The notes under the pieces are model-generated. The model did not search any database, was not told the DNA's origin, and was given only the letters and a program-made list of their open reading frames with translations. A stretch of DNA of 64,000 nt from Lachnospiraceae bacterium NE2001 (lineage in GTDB: Bacteria > Bacillota > Clostridia > Lachnospirales > Lachnospiraceae), in the NCBI GenBank assembly GCA_900110635.1, contig FOEK01000003.1:62001-126000 (forward strand). The letters run 5' to 3'. The translations under genes and the position numbers were made by a program. Positions 1-8,589 of the stretch are shown here, piece after piece. Position 1 is the stretch's first letter. Each line of letters starts with the position of its first letter.

Positions 1-1056
1 GATGTAATTCGAAATTTTTATGAAAATGAAGTAGATGACGAGCTTGTCAGTGTTTCCAGATACACAGCTATCGAATATGGTGCGACTCCAACTGTCTGGA
101 CCTGGGGCGCTAAGGAAGGCCGCTGGTACAAGTGGTGGAAGAACTGGAATAACTATGATTGGGTATTTGTAAATGCAGATGGTACAAATGCTGTCGGCTG
201 GACCAAGATCAACGGTAAGCTTTACCTCTTTGATAAAGATGGTTTAATGCAGCACGGTTTCCAGAAGTATGAGGGTAGCACAGTATACCTGCTTCCTAAG
301 GATAACGGTGATCAGCCTGAGGGTTCACCTGCTATAGGTTGGACACTTATTGATGACAAATGGTACTATTTCGATGCAGACGGCAAGGGTCGCAACGGCT
401 GGTGCAGTTCAGGCGGCAATTGGTACTATATTGAGGACGGTCTGATGGTAACTGGCATCAAGGAGATTAAGGGCGTTGCCTACAACTTTGGTTCCGATGG
501 AAAGCTCCAGACTGGCTTTGTGAAACACGGTGGAGATACATTTTATATTACTGGTAGTGGTCAGTACGCAACAGGCTGGTTCGAGGTTGGCTCAACCTGG
601 TACTGTGCAGATGATGAAGGAAAACTCAAGAAGTCACAGTGGGTTGGCGGCTACTGGCTTGACGGCAACGGTGCCTGGTCTTATGAGGGAGTTGGTGCTT
701 GGAAATGTAATTCCAAGGGCTGGTGGTATCAGGATTCCAAGGGCTGGTACCCTTCAAACTGCTGGCAGATGATAGACGGAAAGTGGTATTTCTTTAATGC
801 AAGCGGATATATGGCTTGCAACGAGTGGCGCGGTGGCTGCTGGCTGAATGGTGACGGTTCCTGGACATATCCACACCTTGGTTCCTGGAATTCAAATAGT
901 TCGGGCTGGTGGTTCAGTGATGAGTCAGGCTGGTATGCGCATAGCTCTTGGCAGAAGATAAATGGTACCTGGTACTACTTCAAGGCAGACGGCTATATGG
1001 CTACTAACACAACCATCGACGGCTATTACGTAGACGCATCCGGCGCTTGCAAATAG
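1..1056 (+). CDS. Secreted cell-wall-binding repeat protein, C-terminal part (5' end outside window)
   Basis: The frame is open from the first base to the TAG at 1054-1056, so only the last 351 codons are present. Almost all of it is built of aromatic, glycine-rich modules such as GWWYQDSKGWYPSNCW followed by IDGKWYFFNASGYM, the pattern of choline/glucan-binding type repeats (PF01473-like) that hold secreted proteins on the cell wall. The first 40 or so residues (FYENEVDDELVSVSRY) may be the end of another domain. No catalytic motif is visible in the part seen. Three other genes in the window carry the same module (4446, 15917, 28189). The stop codon overlaps a dispersed palindromic repeat. 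Confidence 0.85.
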   Translation, partial: DVIRNFYENEVDDELVSVSRYTAIEYGATPTVWTWGAKEGRWYKWWKNWNNYDWVFVNADGTNAVGWTKINGKLYLFDKDGLMQHGFQKYEGSTVYLLPKDNGDQPEGSPAIGWTLIDDKWYYFDADGKGRNGWCSSGGNWYYIEDGLMVTGIKEIKGVAYNFGSDGKLQTGFVKHGGDTFYITGSGQYATGWFEVGSTWYCADDEGKLKKSQWVGGYWLDGNGAWSYEGVGAWKCNSKGWWYQDSKGWYPSNCWQMIDGKWYFFNASGYMACNEWRGGCWLNGDGSWTYPHLGSWNSNSSGWWFSDESGWYAHSSWQKINGTWYYFKADGYMATNTTIDGYYVDASGACK

Positions 1057-1090
1057 GCTTCTCCTTGAGAGGAAGCTGACTGATGAGGTT
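1055..1090. repeat. Dispersed palindromic repeat, family A (CCTTGAGRGGAAG type), copy 1
   Basis: Reads GGCTTCTCCTTGAGAGG followed by AAGCTGACTGATGAGGT. The left half is a short palindrome around CTTGAG. Near-identical sequence recurs at 3541-3580, and longer variants at 24320-24370 and 44292-44342. All four are intergenic and end in GATGAGGT. No coding potential. Confidence 0.8.
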
Positions 1091-1132
1091 TCATCCTGGT
1101 TGTTTCGAATAATATAAAGTAGGAAAAATAGT

Positions 1133-1831
1133 ATGATATTAGACGGTTCCTGGTATTCAGAGTTTGCTGAAACATTTGAAAAATGTTTCCTAAGGGACAA
1201 CAGATATAAGCTCCTTCTCAGCGGAATCGGTGTCACCATCAAGGTGGCGCTGCTGGCTGCATTTATGGGACTTATTATCGGTTTCCTGATAGCGCTCTGT
1301 AACCTTTCAAAAAAGAAAATACTGAACGTGATCGGCAAGGTTTACACCGATGTAATCCGTGGAACCCCGTCGGTTACACAGCTTATGATCATCTACTTTG
1401 TAGTGTTCGCGACTGTAAATTGGCCGAAATGGATAATTGCTGCAATAGCATTTTCCATTAACTCTGGTGCCTATGTGTCTGAGATAATCCGTGCGGGAAT
1501 CCTATCTATCGATAAGGGACAGACCGAGGCGGGACGTTCTCTTGGACTCAGCAAGACACAGACTATGATGAGCATCATCGTGCCACAGGCGGTGAAGAAC
1601 ATCTTCCCGGCAATGTGTAACGAGTTCATCACCCTTATTAAGGAGACAGCGATTGTTGGTTACGTTGGACTGGTAGATATACAGAAGGCCGGAGACTTTA
1701 TCAAGAGTGCGACTTACGAGGCATTTATGCCGCTGATAGCAACGGCGATAATATACTTTGTGCTTATCAAGATACTTACACTCGCTCTCGGCGCAGCGGA
1801 AAAGAGCCTCCGCAAATCCGACAAGCGTTAA
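1133..1831 (+). CDS. Polar amino-acid ABC transporter permease
   Basis: A 232-residue inner-membrane permease of the HisM/GlnP family, which forms the channel for amino-acid uptake. Hydrophobic segments lie near residues 30-55, 85-110 and 195-220. The EAA loop that docks on the ATPase is visible as EAGRSLGLSKTQTMMSIIVPQA-type sequence around residues 140-160. The start at 1133 follows an AAGTAGGA ribosome binding site. The ATP-binding subunit (1861) and the binding lipoprotein (2609) follow directly, making a complete three-gene importer. The substrate (glutamine, cystine, basic amino acid or other) cannot be read from sequence alone. Confidence 0.93.
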   Translation: MILDGSWYSEFAETFEKCFLRDNRYKLLLSGIGVTIKVALLAAFMGLIIGFLIALCNLSKKKILNVIGKVYTDVIRGTPSVTQLMIIYFVVFATVNWPKWIIAAIAFSINSGAYVSEIIRAGILSIDKGQTEAGRSLGLSKTQTMMSIIVPQAVKNIFPAMCNEFITLIKETAIVGYVGLVDIQKAGDFIKSATYEAFMPLIATAIIYFVLIKILTLALGAAEKSLRKSDKR

Positions 1832-1860
1832 TTTGAAAAACCTGAAAAAAGGAATATGCT

Positions 1861-2583
1861 ATGATAATGGTTAAGGACCTCCGCAAGAGCTTTAATGGTA
1901 ACCTGGTTCTGAGGGGGATAGATGAAAATATAGAAGAAGGTGAGGTTGTGGTTGTTATCGGTCCATCCGGTTCCGGTAAGAGCACATTCCTGAGATGCCT
2001 CAACCTTCTGGAAAAGCCTGATTCCGGCGAGATCTGGGTGGATGGTCAGCAGATTAACGTCCAGGGTGTCAACAAGAATCAGGTGCGTCAGAAGATGGGA
2101 ATGGTATTTCAGCATTTCAACCTGTTTCCACACCTTACAGTAAAGAAAAATATCACGCTTGCGCCAGTTAAGCTGAAGAAGTTTACCAAGGACGAGGCGG
2201 ACAAGAAGGCAAATGAACTTCTTAATATCGTTGGTCTATCAGAGAAGGCGAACGCTTATCCTAAGTCGCTTTCAGGTGGTCAGCAGCAGCGTATTGCCAT
2301 TGCGAGAGCGCTTGCTATGGAGCCAGAGATTATGCTCTTCGATGAGCCGACCTCCGCATTGGACCCTGAAATGGTAGGCGAGGTTCTGGAGGTTATGAAG
2401 AACCTGGCAAAGAGTGGTATGACAATGATTGTAGTAACTCACGAGATGGGCTTTGCCCGGGAGGTTGGAACCCGAATCCTCTTTATGGACAATGGTCAGA
2501 TCGTTGAACGAGGAACACCGGAGCAGATATTTGAACACCCTGAGAGCTTCCGAACAAAAGAGTTCCTCAGCAAAGTTCTATAA
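1861..2583 (+). CDS. Polar amino-acid ABC transporter ATP-binding protein
   Basis: A 240-residue cytoplasmic ATPase of the GlnQ/HisP family that powers the importer. Walker [10 protein letters not shown] is at residues 34-42, the ABC signature LSGGQQQR is near residue 138, and Walker [13 protein letters not shown] is near 158-170, followed by the switch histidine in [12 protein letters not shown]. Length and motifs are standard for the family. It lies 29 nt after the permease and 25 nt before the binding-protein gene, so the three are almost certainly cotranscribed. Confidence 0.96.
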   Translation: MIMVKDLRKSFNGNLVLRGIDENIEEGEVVVVIGPSGSGKSTFLRCLNLLEKPDSGEIWVDGQQINVQGVNKNQVRQKMGMVFQHFNLFPHLTVKKNITLAPVKLKKFTKDEADKKANELLNIVGLSEKANAYPKSLSGGQQQRIAIARALAMEPEIMLFDEPTSALDPEMVGEVLEVMKNLAKSGMTMIVVTHEMGFAREVGTRILFMDNGQIVERGTPEQIFEHPESFRTKEFLSKVL

Positions 2584-2608
2584 TACACTATCAAAAAGGA
2601 GAAAAATT

Positions 2609-3427
2609 ATGAAGAAGATGAAGAAGTTTCTCGCAATTGCACTTGCAGGAGTTATGATGCTTTCAGCTACAGCTTGTGGATCAGGCGAGAGCAGCAATGA
2701 GACAACTGGTGATTCAGCAAAGAAGGAAACTATTACATTTGGCACAAATGCAGAGTTCCCTCCATTCGAGTTTGTAACCTCTGAGGGTACAATCGGTGAG
2801 TTCGATGGTATCGATATGGCAATCGCAAAGCAGATTGGTGAGGATATGGGCAAGGAAGCCGTGATCAACAATATGGAGTTCGATTCACTCCTGCTTGCAC
2901 TTGACAACGGCCAGGTTGATGCAGTTATCGCAGGTATGACTGTGACAGATGAGAGAAAGGAAGCTTATGACTTCTCAACTCCATACTACACAGCTACACA
3001 GGTTATGATCGTTAAGGAAGACAGCGACATCAAGACAGCTGCTGATATGAAGGATAAGAAGATCGTTGTAATCCAGGGCTACACAGGCGAGACCTGCGTA
3101 CAGGATATGGGTTACAGCTACGAGGCATTTAAGAAGGGTACAGAGGCTGTACTTGAGCTTGTAAATGGAAAATGTGATGTAGTAGTTATCGACTCTGCAA
3201 CAGCTGAGAAGTTCGTTGGCGACAACGAGGGTCTCAAGATCGTTGAGGACTCATCTGCATTTGAAGCAGAGGAGTACGCTATCGCAGTAAAGAAGGGTAA
3301 CTCAGAGCTTCTTAACCAGATCAACTCTTCAATCCAGAAGATGCTTGATAATGGAACTGTATCAGAGCTTTCAGCAAAGTATCTTGATATGGATACAGAC
3401 GATGCTTCAAGTTCAGACGCAGAATAA
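2609..3427 (+). CDS. Amino-acid ABC transporter substrate-binding lipoprotein
   Basis: A 272-residue periplasmic-binding-protein-type lipoprotein (SBP_bac_3 fold). The ATG at 2609 follows an AAAAAGGAGAAAAATT ribosome binding site and gives a signal peptide MKKMKKFLAIALAGVMMLSA ending at a lipid-attachment cysteine (ATAC-GSG). An ATG farther upstream in the same frame lies inside the ATPase gene and is not credible. The body has the usual pattern: FGTNAEFPPFEF near the start, DGIDMAIAKQIGEDMG, and DAVIAGMTVTDERKEAYDFS. It completes the importer with the two genes before it, and a strong terminator follows. Confidence 0.94.
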   Translation: MKKMKKFLAIALAGVMMLSATACGSGESSNETTGDSAKKETITFGTNAEFPPFEFVTSEGTIGEFDGIDMAIAKQIGEDMGKEAVINNMEFDSLLLALDNGQVDAVIAGMTVTDERKEAYDFSTPYYTATQVMIVKEDSDIKTAADMKDKKIVVIQGYTGETCVQDMGYSYEAFKKGTEAVLELVNGKCDVVVIDSATAEKFVGDNEGLKIVEDSSAFEAEEYAIAVKKGNSELLNQINSSIQKMLDNGTVSELSAKYLDMDTDDASSSDAE

Positions 3428-3468
3428 AACATAACATTTTAAAGTATGATATATTTAGTAACAAATTA

Positions 3469-3492
3469 GGGTGCCATTTCGGCACCCTTTTT
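3469..3492 (+). terminator. Rho-independent terminator of the amino-acid transporter operon
   Basis: Perfect 7-bp stem GGGTGCC / GGCACCC with an ATTTC loop, followed directly by five T. It lies 42 nt after the binding-protein stop codon. Confidence 0.93.
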
Positions 3493-3497
3493 GCAAG

Positions 3498-3526
3498 TTG
3501 GTTTATCATCATAGATATGATAGAAT
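3498..3526 (+). promoter_or_regulatory. Predicted sigma-A promoter for the SDR gene
   Basis: TTGGTT (3498-3503), 17-nt spacer, TAGAAT (3521-3526) with an extended-10 TG one base before the hexamer. It sits between the terminator and repeat copy 2, upstream of the gene at 3619. Confidence 0.55.
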
Positions 3527-3540
3527 ACAAATGTTTAAAA

Positions 3541-3580
3541 AGGCTTCTCCTTGAGAGGAAGCTGACTGATGAGGTGTTAT
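3541..3580. repeat. Dispersed palindromic repeat, family A, copy 2
   Basis: Shares the same 34 bases (GGCTTCTCCTTGAGAGG, then AAGCTGACTGATGAGGT) with the copy at 1055, followed by GTTAT. It falls in the predicted 5' leader of the gene at 3619. Confidence 0.8.
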
Positions 3581-3618
3581 CCTGAGCAAATCGAAGGATG
3601 ATATATTAGGAGAAGAAT

Positions 3619-4395
3619 ATGAAGGATTCATATGCATTGGTAACAGGTGCCAGCAGCGGTCTGGGGTTCGAGTTTGCAAAGCAATTATCTGAGCGTGGGT
3701 ACAAGCTGATACTTGTGGCCAGAAGAAGAGAAAAGCTGGAGACAGTCCAGAAAGCAATAAAGACCGAAAGCATAGTTATAGCGGCGGATCTAAGCCAGCG
3801 TGACGAGTGCGTCAGAGTTGTGACAGAGACCATAGACCTCAGCATAGATGTATTTATCAATAATGCAGGCTTTGGCGACTGCGGACGGTTCTATGAGACT
3901 GATGCCAACAAGGACCTGTCCATGATAGATGTAAATGTTACCGCTATGCATCTTCTTATGAAAATGATGCTCCAGCGGATGAAGTCTTCGAAGGTAACTG
4001 GTGGCTACATCCTGAACGTTGCATCCTCGGCGGGACTCTTTCCAGCTGGCCCGTATATGTCGACCTACTACGCAACTAAGGCCTATGTTACCAGTTTAAC
4101 CCAGGGCGTCGCCCGTGAATTAAAGGAAGAGGGCAGCGATATATATGTGGGAGCACTCTGCCCAGGACCAGTGGATACCGGATTCAACGACGTAGCCAAC
4201 GTAGAGTTTGCCCTTCCGGGTATTTCGCCTAAATACTGCGTAGACTATGCCTTAAAGCAGATGTTTGACCACAGAAAGCTACTGATAGTTCCAACCCTTC
4301 GAATGAAGCTGGCCGTCTTTGGCTGTCGTCTCCTTCCACGTGAACAAGTGGTGGGCATTACCTCTGGCCAGCAAAAAAAGAAACGCAACTTATAA
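3619..4395 (+). CDS. Short-chain dehydrogenase/reductase (SDR family)
   Basis: A 258-residue cytoplasmic NAD(P)-dependent oxidoreductase. The Rossmann nucleotide-binding motif is TGASSGLG near residues 9-16. NNAG follows near 81, the catalytic serine lies in NVASSAG and the YxxxK pair in YYATK. The family pattern is closest to DltE/YqjQ-like SDRs that carry the PGPVDTGF segment. The substrate cannot be inferred. An ATTAGGAGAAGAAT ribosome binding site supports the start. It has its own predicted promoter and stands alone between the transporter and a surface-protein gene. Confidence 0.9.
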   Translation: MKDSYALVTGASSGLGFEFAKQLSERGYKLILVARRREKLETVQKAIKTESIVIAADLSQRDECVRVVTETIDLSIDVFINNAGFGDCGRFYETDANKDLSMIDVNVTAMHLLMKMMLQRMKSSKVTGGYILNVASSAGLFPAGPYMSTYYATKAYVTSLTQGVARELKEEGSDIYVGALCPGPVDTGFNDVANVEFALPGISPKYCVDYALKQMFDHRKLLIVPTLRMKLAVFGCRLLPREQVVGITSGQQKKKRNL

Positions 4396-4397
4396 AA

Positions 4398-4417
4398 AAG
4401 ACAGAGAACCGTCCCCA
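4398..4417. repeat. Half copy of repeat family B (GACAGGGGACGGTTCTC, inverted)
   Basis: Reads AAGACAGAGAACCGTCCCC, the reverse complement of the family core GGGGACGGTTCTC plus its flank. Other copies are at 6921, 7251, 39781, 46365, 49937, 58300 and 60392. This one lies just before the ribosome binding site of the gene at 4446. Confidence 0.7.
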
Positions 4418-4445
4418 GTTGTTGGTTTGGGAGAAAGGATATGCG

Positions 4446-6920
4446 ATGAAGAGAGTACGTAAATATATAGCGGTCTTGGTGGTCGTGGCGATGATAATAG
4501 GCGTTATATCGCCGGTAGTTGGTGTTGAAGCAAAGTCTGGCTGGAGCAGTGACTCCACGGGCTGGTTTTATTATAACAGCAGCGGCTCCTATTACCGCGG
4601 TCAGTGGGCGAATATCGGTGGCAGCTGGTACTATTTCACCAGCGACGGCTATATGGACTACTCTGAGTACCGCAACGGCTGCTGGCTTGGTTCTGACGGA
4701 GTGTGGAATACAAACTACAGTAATGGTACGTGGAAATGTAATAGTACCGGCTGGTGGTACGAGGATGGCAGCTGGTATCCGGCAGGACAGTGGCTATGGA
4801 TCGACGGTTGCTGCTACTATTTTGGTGCCAATGGATATATGGAGACAAATTGCTTCCGTGATGGTTGCTGGCTGTCAGGCAGCGGTGCCTGGGATTCCAA
4901 CTATTCAGATGGAGCGTGGAAATATAACGGAGTGGGTTGGTACTACGAAGCAGGTGGATGGTGCCCTGCTAATCAGGGACTTTGGATAGATGGTTCATTT
5001 TACTGGTTTGATGAAAATGGTTACTACAATGCCGAGATGACTGAGCAGAATAGACCGGCCGATGACAACAACGGAAATGGCGGAAATAACGGCAACGGAA
5101 ATAACGATGGAAATGGTAATGGTGGAAGCGGAAACAACGGCGATAATGGAAACAGTGATAGTGGAAACGGAAACAACGGCGATAATGGAAACAGTGATAG
5201 TGGAAACGGAAACAACGGCGATAATGGAAACAGTGATAGTGGAAACGGCGACAATGGTAATGGAAACAACGATAACAATGACGAGTACGCAGATTTAATT
5301 GCGGAAGTTTCCAAGTATAGATACGAGGTTATACCGTTAGTTGGTTCATTTAACGAGTGGTACTACATTAAGACCGATAACCCTAATCCATATTCATTTT
5401 TATTTGTAGATGAATCTTCCAGATATGGCAAGGAATCAATCTCCGGTATATCATCGTCATCAGATGATAAAAGTATAAAAGTATACGAAAAACTCTTCCC
5501 TGACGTTGTGTACGAGGATGAGTCAACCTTCAGGGTAAGTGGCGGCTATCTAGCGCATTCCGAGTACTTAAATATTGATGGTGGCGAGCTTACACTTATG
5601 GCCAGCGAATATCCATTCCAGACTGCATCTGTTTTTGCTGCTGTTGATACGAATATAAAAGTAACTGTTCCTGAATTATACGATGAAGTTGATTATCTGA
5701 TCCAGACCTATGGGGATTCGGATAAATCCTTCTTCGATAACATGGACAGTATAGAAGACGGTCTTAAAGATATTTGTTTCTATCTTGGCATATACATTCC
5801 GGAACTTGAAGAAAAGAGAGACGGTTGTATAGTAAATGAAAATGGAAAGACGGAGATAACTGGCTGCTACTATGGGATATCCAGCAGTATTCATTATGAC
5901 CAGGGACTAGATATTGAATCACCATACGTTGATTATAGAACGGAACTATTCCTTAGCACTTTATATCCATTTAGGGCTGATTCATTGGGATTTCCTGCCA
6001 TTATGAAAAGAGTAGCGTATAGGATGAACTCAAGTGTTACACTTGAAGAGGAAGAGCAGGTGCATTATATCATCTATGTAACTCTGGATGGTGTAACAAA
6101 AGTGTATGGTGGACAGGGTAAAGGTGGAAATGTGACAATAGATAAAAGCCAGATAGCTGAAACATTTGATTTTAAGAACTTCAATGCAGCTACAGATGTA
6201 AAGAATCTCTCGACTCTGGCTAATAAGATAAAAGCGTATGAAGGCAAGGACTTAGACGTGTCTCATTCTGATGAATTGACCTGGGATATGGTGTTCGATA
6301 AAATCGGTACCTCAGGCAACTACATCAGAATAAAGTCTGGTGGAGGCGAGCAGCTTGTTGATGATAAAACATATAAGATAGTGAAACGTTCCTTTAATTA
6401 TCTTTACAAGAATGAAGATAATATATGTGCGATGTCTAACACTTGGTTTGAGGGAAGATATTACAATGGCTATGAATATTTTGAGGAAGGTGCTACATTT
6501 GATAAAACAATCGACAACCAGCCAGTGCTAGCCTTTAAAGATTTCAAGCTAGAGCTAAAGGATGCAGATAGGTACTGGTTCCATGACGCAACCTATAGTG
6601 ATCCGGAGTCAAATGGTTACAACGCAAAAACTGGTACCTGGAATCTCCTGTTTTTCGAATATAACGAGGACAAGAAGGTTTGGGAGTGCAAGAAGCTTCT
6701 GGAGGACTTCTACGACTATGAATATAACTACGACACTGGGGATATAGATTATTACTACTACAAGGATCACCCGGTTTATGGAGCGGCATTTGTAGATGCC
6801 TGCACCATAACCTTGGATGAAGCCAAGGCTATGAAGCTTGACGCTAACACCAGCACCAAGCCGACCCAGTACTACATTTACGACATGACTACAGCCCCGG
6901 GCACCGCCGTGGGCTACTAA
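4446..6920 (+). CDS. Large secreted protein with N-terminal cell-wall-binding repeats and unknown C-terminal region
   Basis: 824 residues. The ATG at 4446 follows GGGAGAAAGGA and gives a signal peptide (MKRVRKYIAVLVVVAMIIGV, cleavage probably after VEAKS). Residues 27-200 are aromatic wall-binding modules (GWFYYNSSGSYYRGQW, NSTGWWYEDGSWYPAGQW). Residues 210-275 are a low-complexity Gly/Asn/Asp/Ser linker with three tandem 13-residue units. The rest, about 545 residues, is an acidic, tyrosine-rich region I do not recognise. The wall-binding repeats sit at the N-terminus, unlike the three paralogs here in which they are C-terminal, so the unknown part probably projects outward. Confidence 0.85.
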   Translation: MKRVRKYIAVLVVVAMIIGVISPVVGVEAKSGWSSDSTGWFYYNSSGSYYRGQWANIGGSWYYFTSDGYMDYSEYRNGCWLGSDGVWNTNYSNGTWKCNSTGWWYEDGSWYPAGQWLWIDGCCYYFGANGYMETNCFRDGCWLSGSGAWDSNYSDGAWKYNGVGWYYEAGGWCPANQGLWIDGSFYWFDENGYYNAEMTEQNRPADDNNGNGGNNGNGNNDGNGNGGSGNNGDNGNSDSGNGNNGDNGNSDSGNGNNGDNGNSDSGNGDNGNGNNDNNDEYADLIAEVSKYRYEVIPLVGSFNEWYYIKTDNPNPYSFLFVDESSRYGKESISGISSSSDDKSIKVYEKLFPDVVYEDESTFRVSGGYLAHSEYLNIDGGELTLMASEYPFQTASVFAAVDTNIKVTVPELYDEVDYLIQTYGDSDKSFFDNMDSIEDGLKDICFYLGIYIPELEEKRDGCIVNENGKTEITGCYYGISSSIHYDQGLDIESPYVDYRTELFLSTLYPFRADSLGFPAIMKRVAYRMNSSVTLEEEEQVHYIIYVTLDGVTKVYGGQGKGGNVTIDKSQIAETFDFKNFNAATDVKNLSTLANKIKAYEGKDLDVSHSDELTWDMVFDKIGTSGNYIRIKSGGGEQLVDDKTYKIVKRSFNYLYKNEDNICAMSNTWFEGRYYNGYEYFEEGATFDKTIDNQPVLAFKDFKLELKDADRYWFHDATYSDPESNGYNAKTGTWNLLFFEYNEDKKVWECKKLLEDFYDYEYNYDTGDIDYYYYKDHPVYGAAFVDACTITLDEAKAMKLDANTSTKPTQYYIYDMTTAPGTAVGY
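5130..5246 (+). repeat. Tandem 39-bp repeat (three units) inside the surface-protein linker
   Basis: Units at 5130-5168, 5169-5207 and 5208-5246 each encode GNNGDNGNSDSGN or its continuation; the third unit diverges at its end. The near-identical nucleotide sequence suggests recent expansion or slippage. Unit length is a multiple of three, so copy changes would keep the frame. Confidence 0.85.
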
Positions 6921-6971
6921 AAGATAGGGGATGGTTCTCAAAATCACCATTTGAGAACCGTCCCCAGTCTT
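6921..6971. repeat. Palindromic repeat, family B, inverted pair
   Basis: AAGATAGGGGATGGTTCTCA and TGAGAACCGTCCCCAGTCTT face each other around a short ATCACC-type loop, forming a long imperfect hairpin directly after the stop codon of the surface-protein gene. It could act as a transcript end or 3' stabiliser. Confidence 0.75.
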
Positions 6972-6995
6972 GAGTCTCCCGTGTTTTTAGGCGAA

Positions 6996-7045
6996 ATGCA
7001 ATGTTGAAATCCCCTGGTTGATGCAATGTTGAAATCCCCTGGTTG
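6996..7045. repeat. Exact tandem duplication, 25-bp unit
   Basis: The 25 bases starting ATGCAATGTTGAAATCCCCT occur twice back to back (6996-7020 and 7021-7045) with no mismatch. The stretch 6921-7389 holds no convincing gene: only this duplication, the family B repeats, and a possible terminator at 7201-7247. Confidence 0.85.
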
Positions 7046-7200
7046 ATTGCAATAAATGGCCGATTATGGTAGAATGTCGATATTATAATCCGGTTTGTTT
7101 GAGGATGATTTACTAGTTTATGGGGGTGACAGGGGTGGTCACGATTAGTAAGTTTCAGCGCGGTATTGGGGAATATAGTAAACTTAATATACATAATAGC

Positions 7201-7247
7201 AAAGGCGTGGAATGTCCATTATTTTGGGTGTACCGCGCCTTTTTTAT
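7201..7247 (+). terminator. Possible rho-independent terminator
   Basis: AAAGGCG (7201-7207) pairs with CGCCTTT (7236-7242) around a long loop and is followed by a T run. The loop is larger than usual. It could end transcription before the A+T-rich operon that starts at 7390. Confidence 0.45.
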
Positions 7248-7250
7248 GCT

Positions 7251-7275
7251 AAGACAGAGAATCGTCACTTGTCTT
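7251..7275. repeat. Degenerate copy of repeat family B
   Basis: AAGACAGAGAATCGTCACTT followed by GTCTT: recognisable as family B but with the central CCGTCCCC changed to TCGTCACT. It lies 115 nt upstream of the first gene of the A+T-rich operon. Confidence 0.55.
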
Positions 7276-7389
7276 TTGTATATAGTAGCAAGTTAAGAGA
7301 ATATATATATATGTACCAGAGGAAAAATGTAGTGTTTCAGAGGCTTTCAGCACTGTGTACACGAGTTATTACACGGAGGGATTATTTCA

Positions 7390-8589
7390 ATGAGTAGTGA
7401 TAATATGAGAAATAAAGAAATGACGGAAGAATCTGGCAATTTTAATGTTTCGTATTTTGTTTTACCATTTAGGTATAATGGTAAAGGTGATAATAATGGT
7501 AAAAAATTGACTTTTAATAAAGAAAAGACATTCTATGGTTTTGTTGAATCGATAAGTAATAAAGCGGATTATTATCAGGTAGAGCTTAAATTTGGAAATG
7601 ATGATAAAAAAGAATATCGAATATTTGATATGAAGGATAATCTTGCATTTTTAATTATAAGATTTTCTTTTGGTGATGTGAGAAAACCAAATAAAAAGAA
7701 TAAAGCGGACATAGAAGAAACTATAAAAAAAAATATAGAACAATATCAGAATAGTGTAAATGACATAAAAAATAGAATGAAATATGAGTATAAAGAAAAG
7801 CTGGAATTGTTGGGATATACTGAGGTATCTACTAACTTAGATTTTATATCGAAAGATTTTGATGATAATCAATTGATTAATCTTAATATGATTCGACATT
7901 ATTATGACGTTGATGATGACGATGCAATAAGTGATATGGCAGAAAATCTTAAAGAAATGACGGGATGTATTAAGAAAGGTGCTGAACCGCGATTTTATGG
8001 TAAGGGGTTTATGGAGGAACTCCAAAAAGATGGAAAAAAGATTGAAAAACAATATGATTATAGAATGTTTTTTGATATTCAATCTCTCAATATAATAAAT
8101 AATATGAATAATTCTAGAGGAGTATCAAAACCATATAAAGAAGATAGTTTTTTGGAATCTTTTGTTTTATTACAATATGAAAGATTGTATTTCTTAAAAC
8201 TAAGAAACGATATTATAGATTCGTATTCAAATGATAAAAAGAATATTATACAAATTCAAAAGAGGATAATGGAATATTTGATAATTAATTCACAGAGTAT
8301 CGTTTCTGCTGATACTAGTTTTCAAAACTATTATAAGGAGTATAGAGATTTCTTAAAATTGCCAGAATATACCGATGACCTAAATAATTTAGTAAATAGA
8401 TTATCTGAAGATATTTCCTCAGATAGAGAGAACAAGATAAATAATGTGTTATATGTATTAGCGGCACTTGGTGTTATTTCTGCAGCGTGTGACACAATGC
8501 AGATAATAGAAACAAATCCAATAGTATGGTTAATGATTATTGTATGTTTTATTGTAACTCCAATTATCATGAGGGGGAAAAAGAAATGA
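7390..8589 (+). CDS. Predicted membrane protein with two C-terminal helices, first gene of the NACHT/CARF operon
   Basis: 399 residues, family not recognised. Residues 1-100 look like a beta-rich domain (VSYFVLPFRYN, FYGFVESISN, YQVELKFGND). Residues 110-350 are charged and mostly helical. Two hydrophobic helices near 351-371 (VLYVLAALGVISAACDTMQ) and 377-394 end in RGKKK. A long helix followed by two C-terminal membrane spans recalls CorA-type channels, but the GMN signature is absent; this is a resemblance only. An ACGGAGGGATTATTTCA ribosome binding site precedes the ATG. Its stop overlaps the next start (ATGA), so it is translationally coupled to the NACHT gene. A membrane effector role is inference. 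Confidence 0.75.
   Translation: MSSDNMRNKEMTEESGNFNVSYFVLPFRYNGKGDNNGKKLTFNKEKTFYGFVESISNKADYYQVELKFGNDDKKEYRIFDMKDNLAFLIIRFSFGDVRKPNKKNKADIEETIKKNIEQYQNSVNDIKNRMKYEYKEKLELLGYTEVSTNLDFISKDFDDNQLINLNMIRHYYDVDDDDAISDMAENLKEMTGCIKKGAEPRFYGKGFMEELQKDGKKIEKQYDYRMFFDIQSLNIINNMNNSRGVSKPYKEDSFLESFVLLQYERLYFLKLRNDIIDSYSNDKKNIIQIQKRIMEYLIINSQSIVSADTSFQNYYKEYRDFLKLPEYTDDLNNLVNRLSEDISSDRENKINNVLYVLAALGVISAACDTMQIIETNPIVWLMIIVCFIVTPIIMRGKKK

Noticed and set aside
5024-5314. Open frame on the - strand rich in Leu/Pro/Phe repeats
   Set aside because: It is the antisense shadow of the Gly/Asn/Asp linker of the surface protein at 4446; no ribosome binding site.
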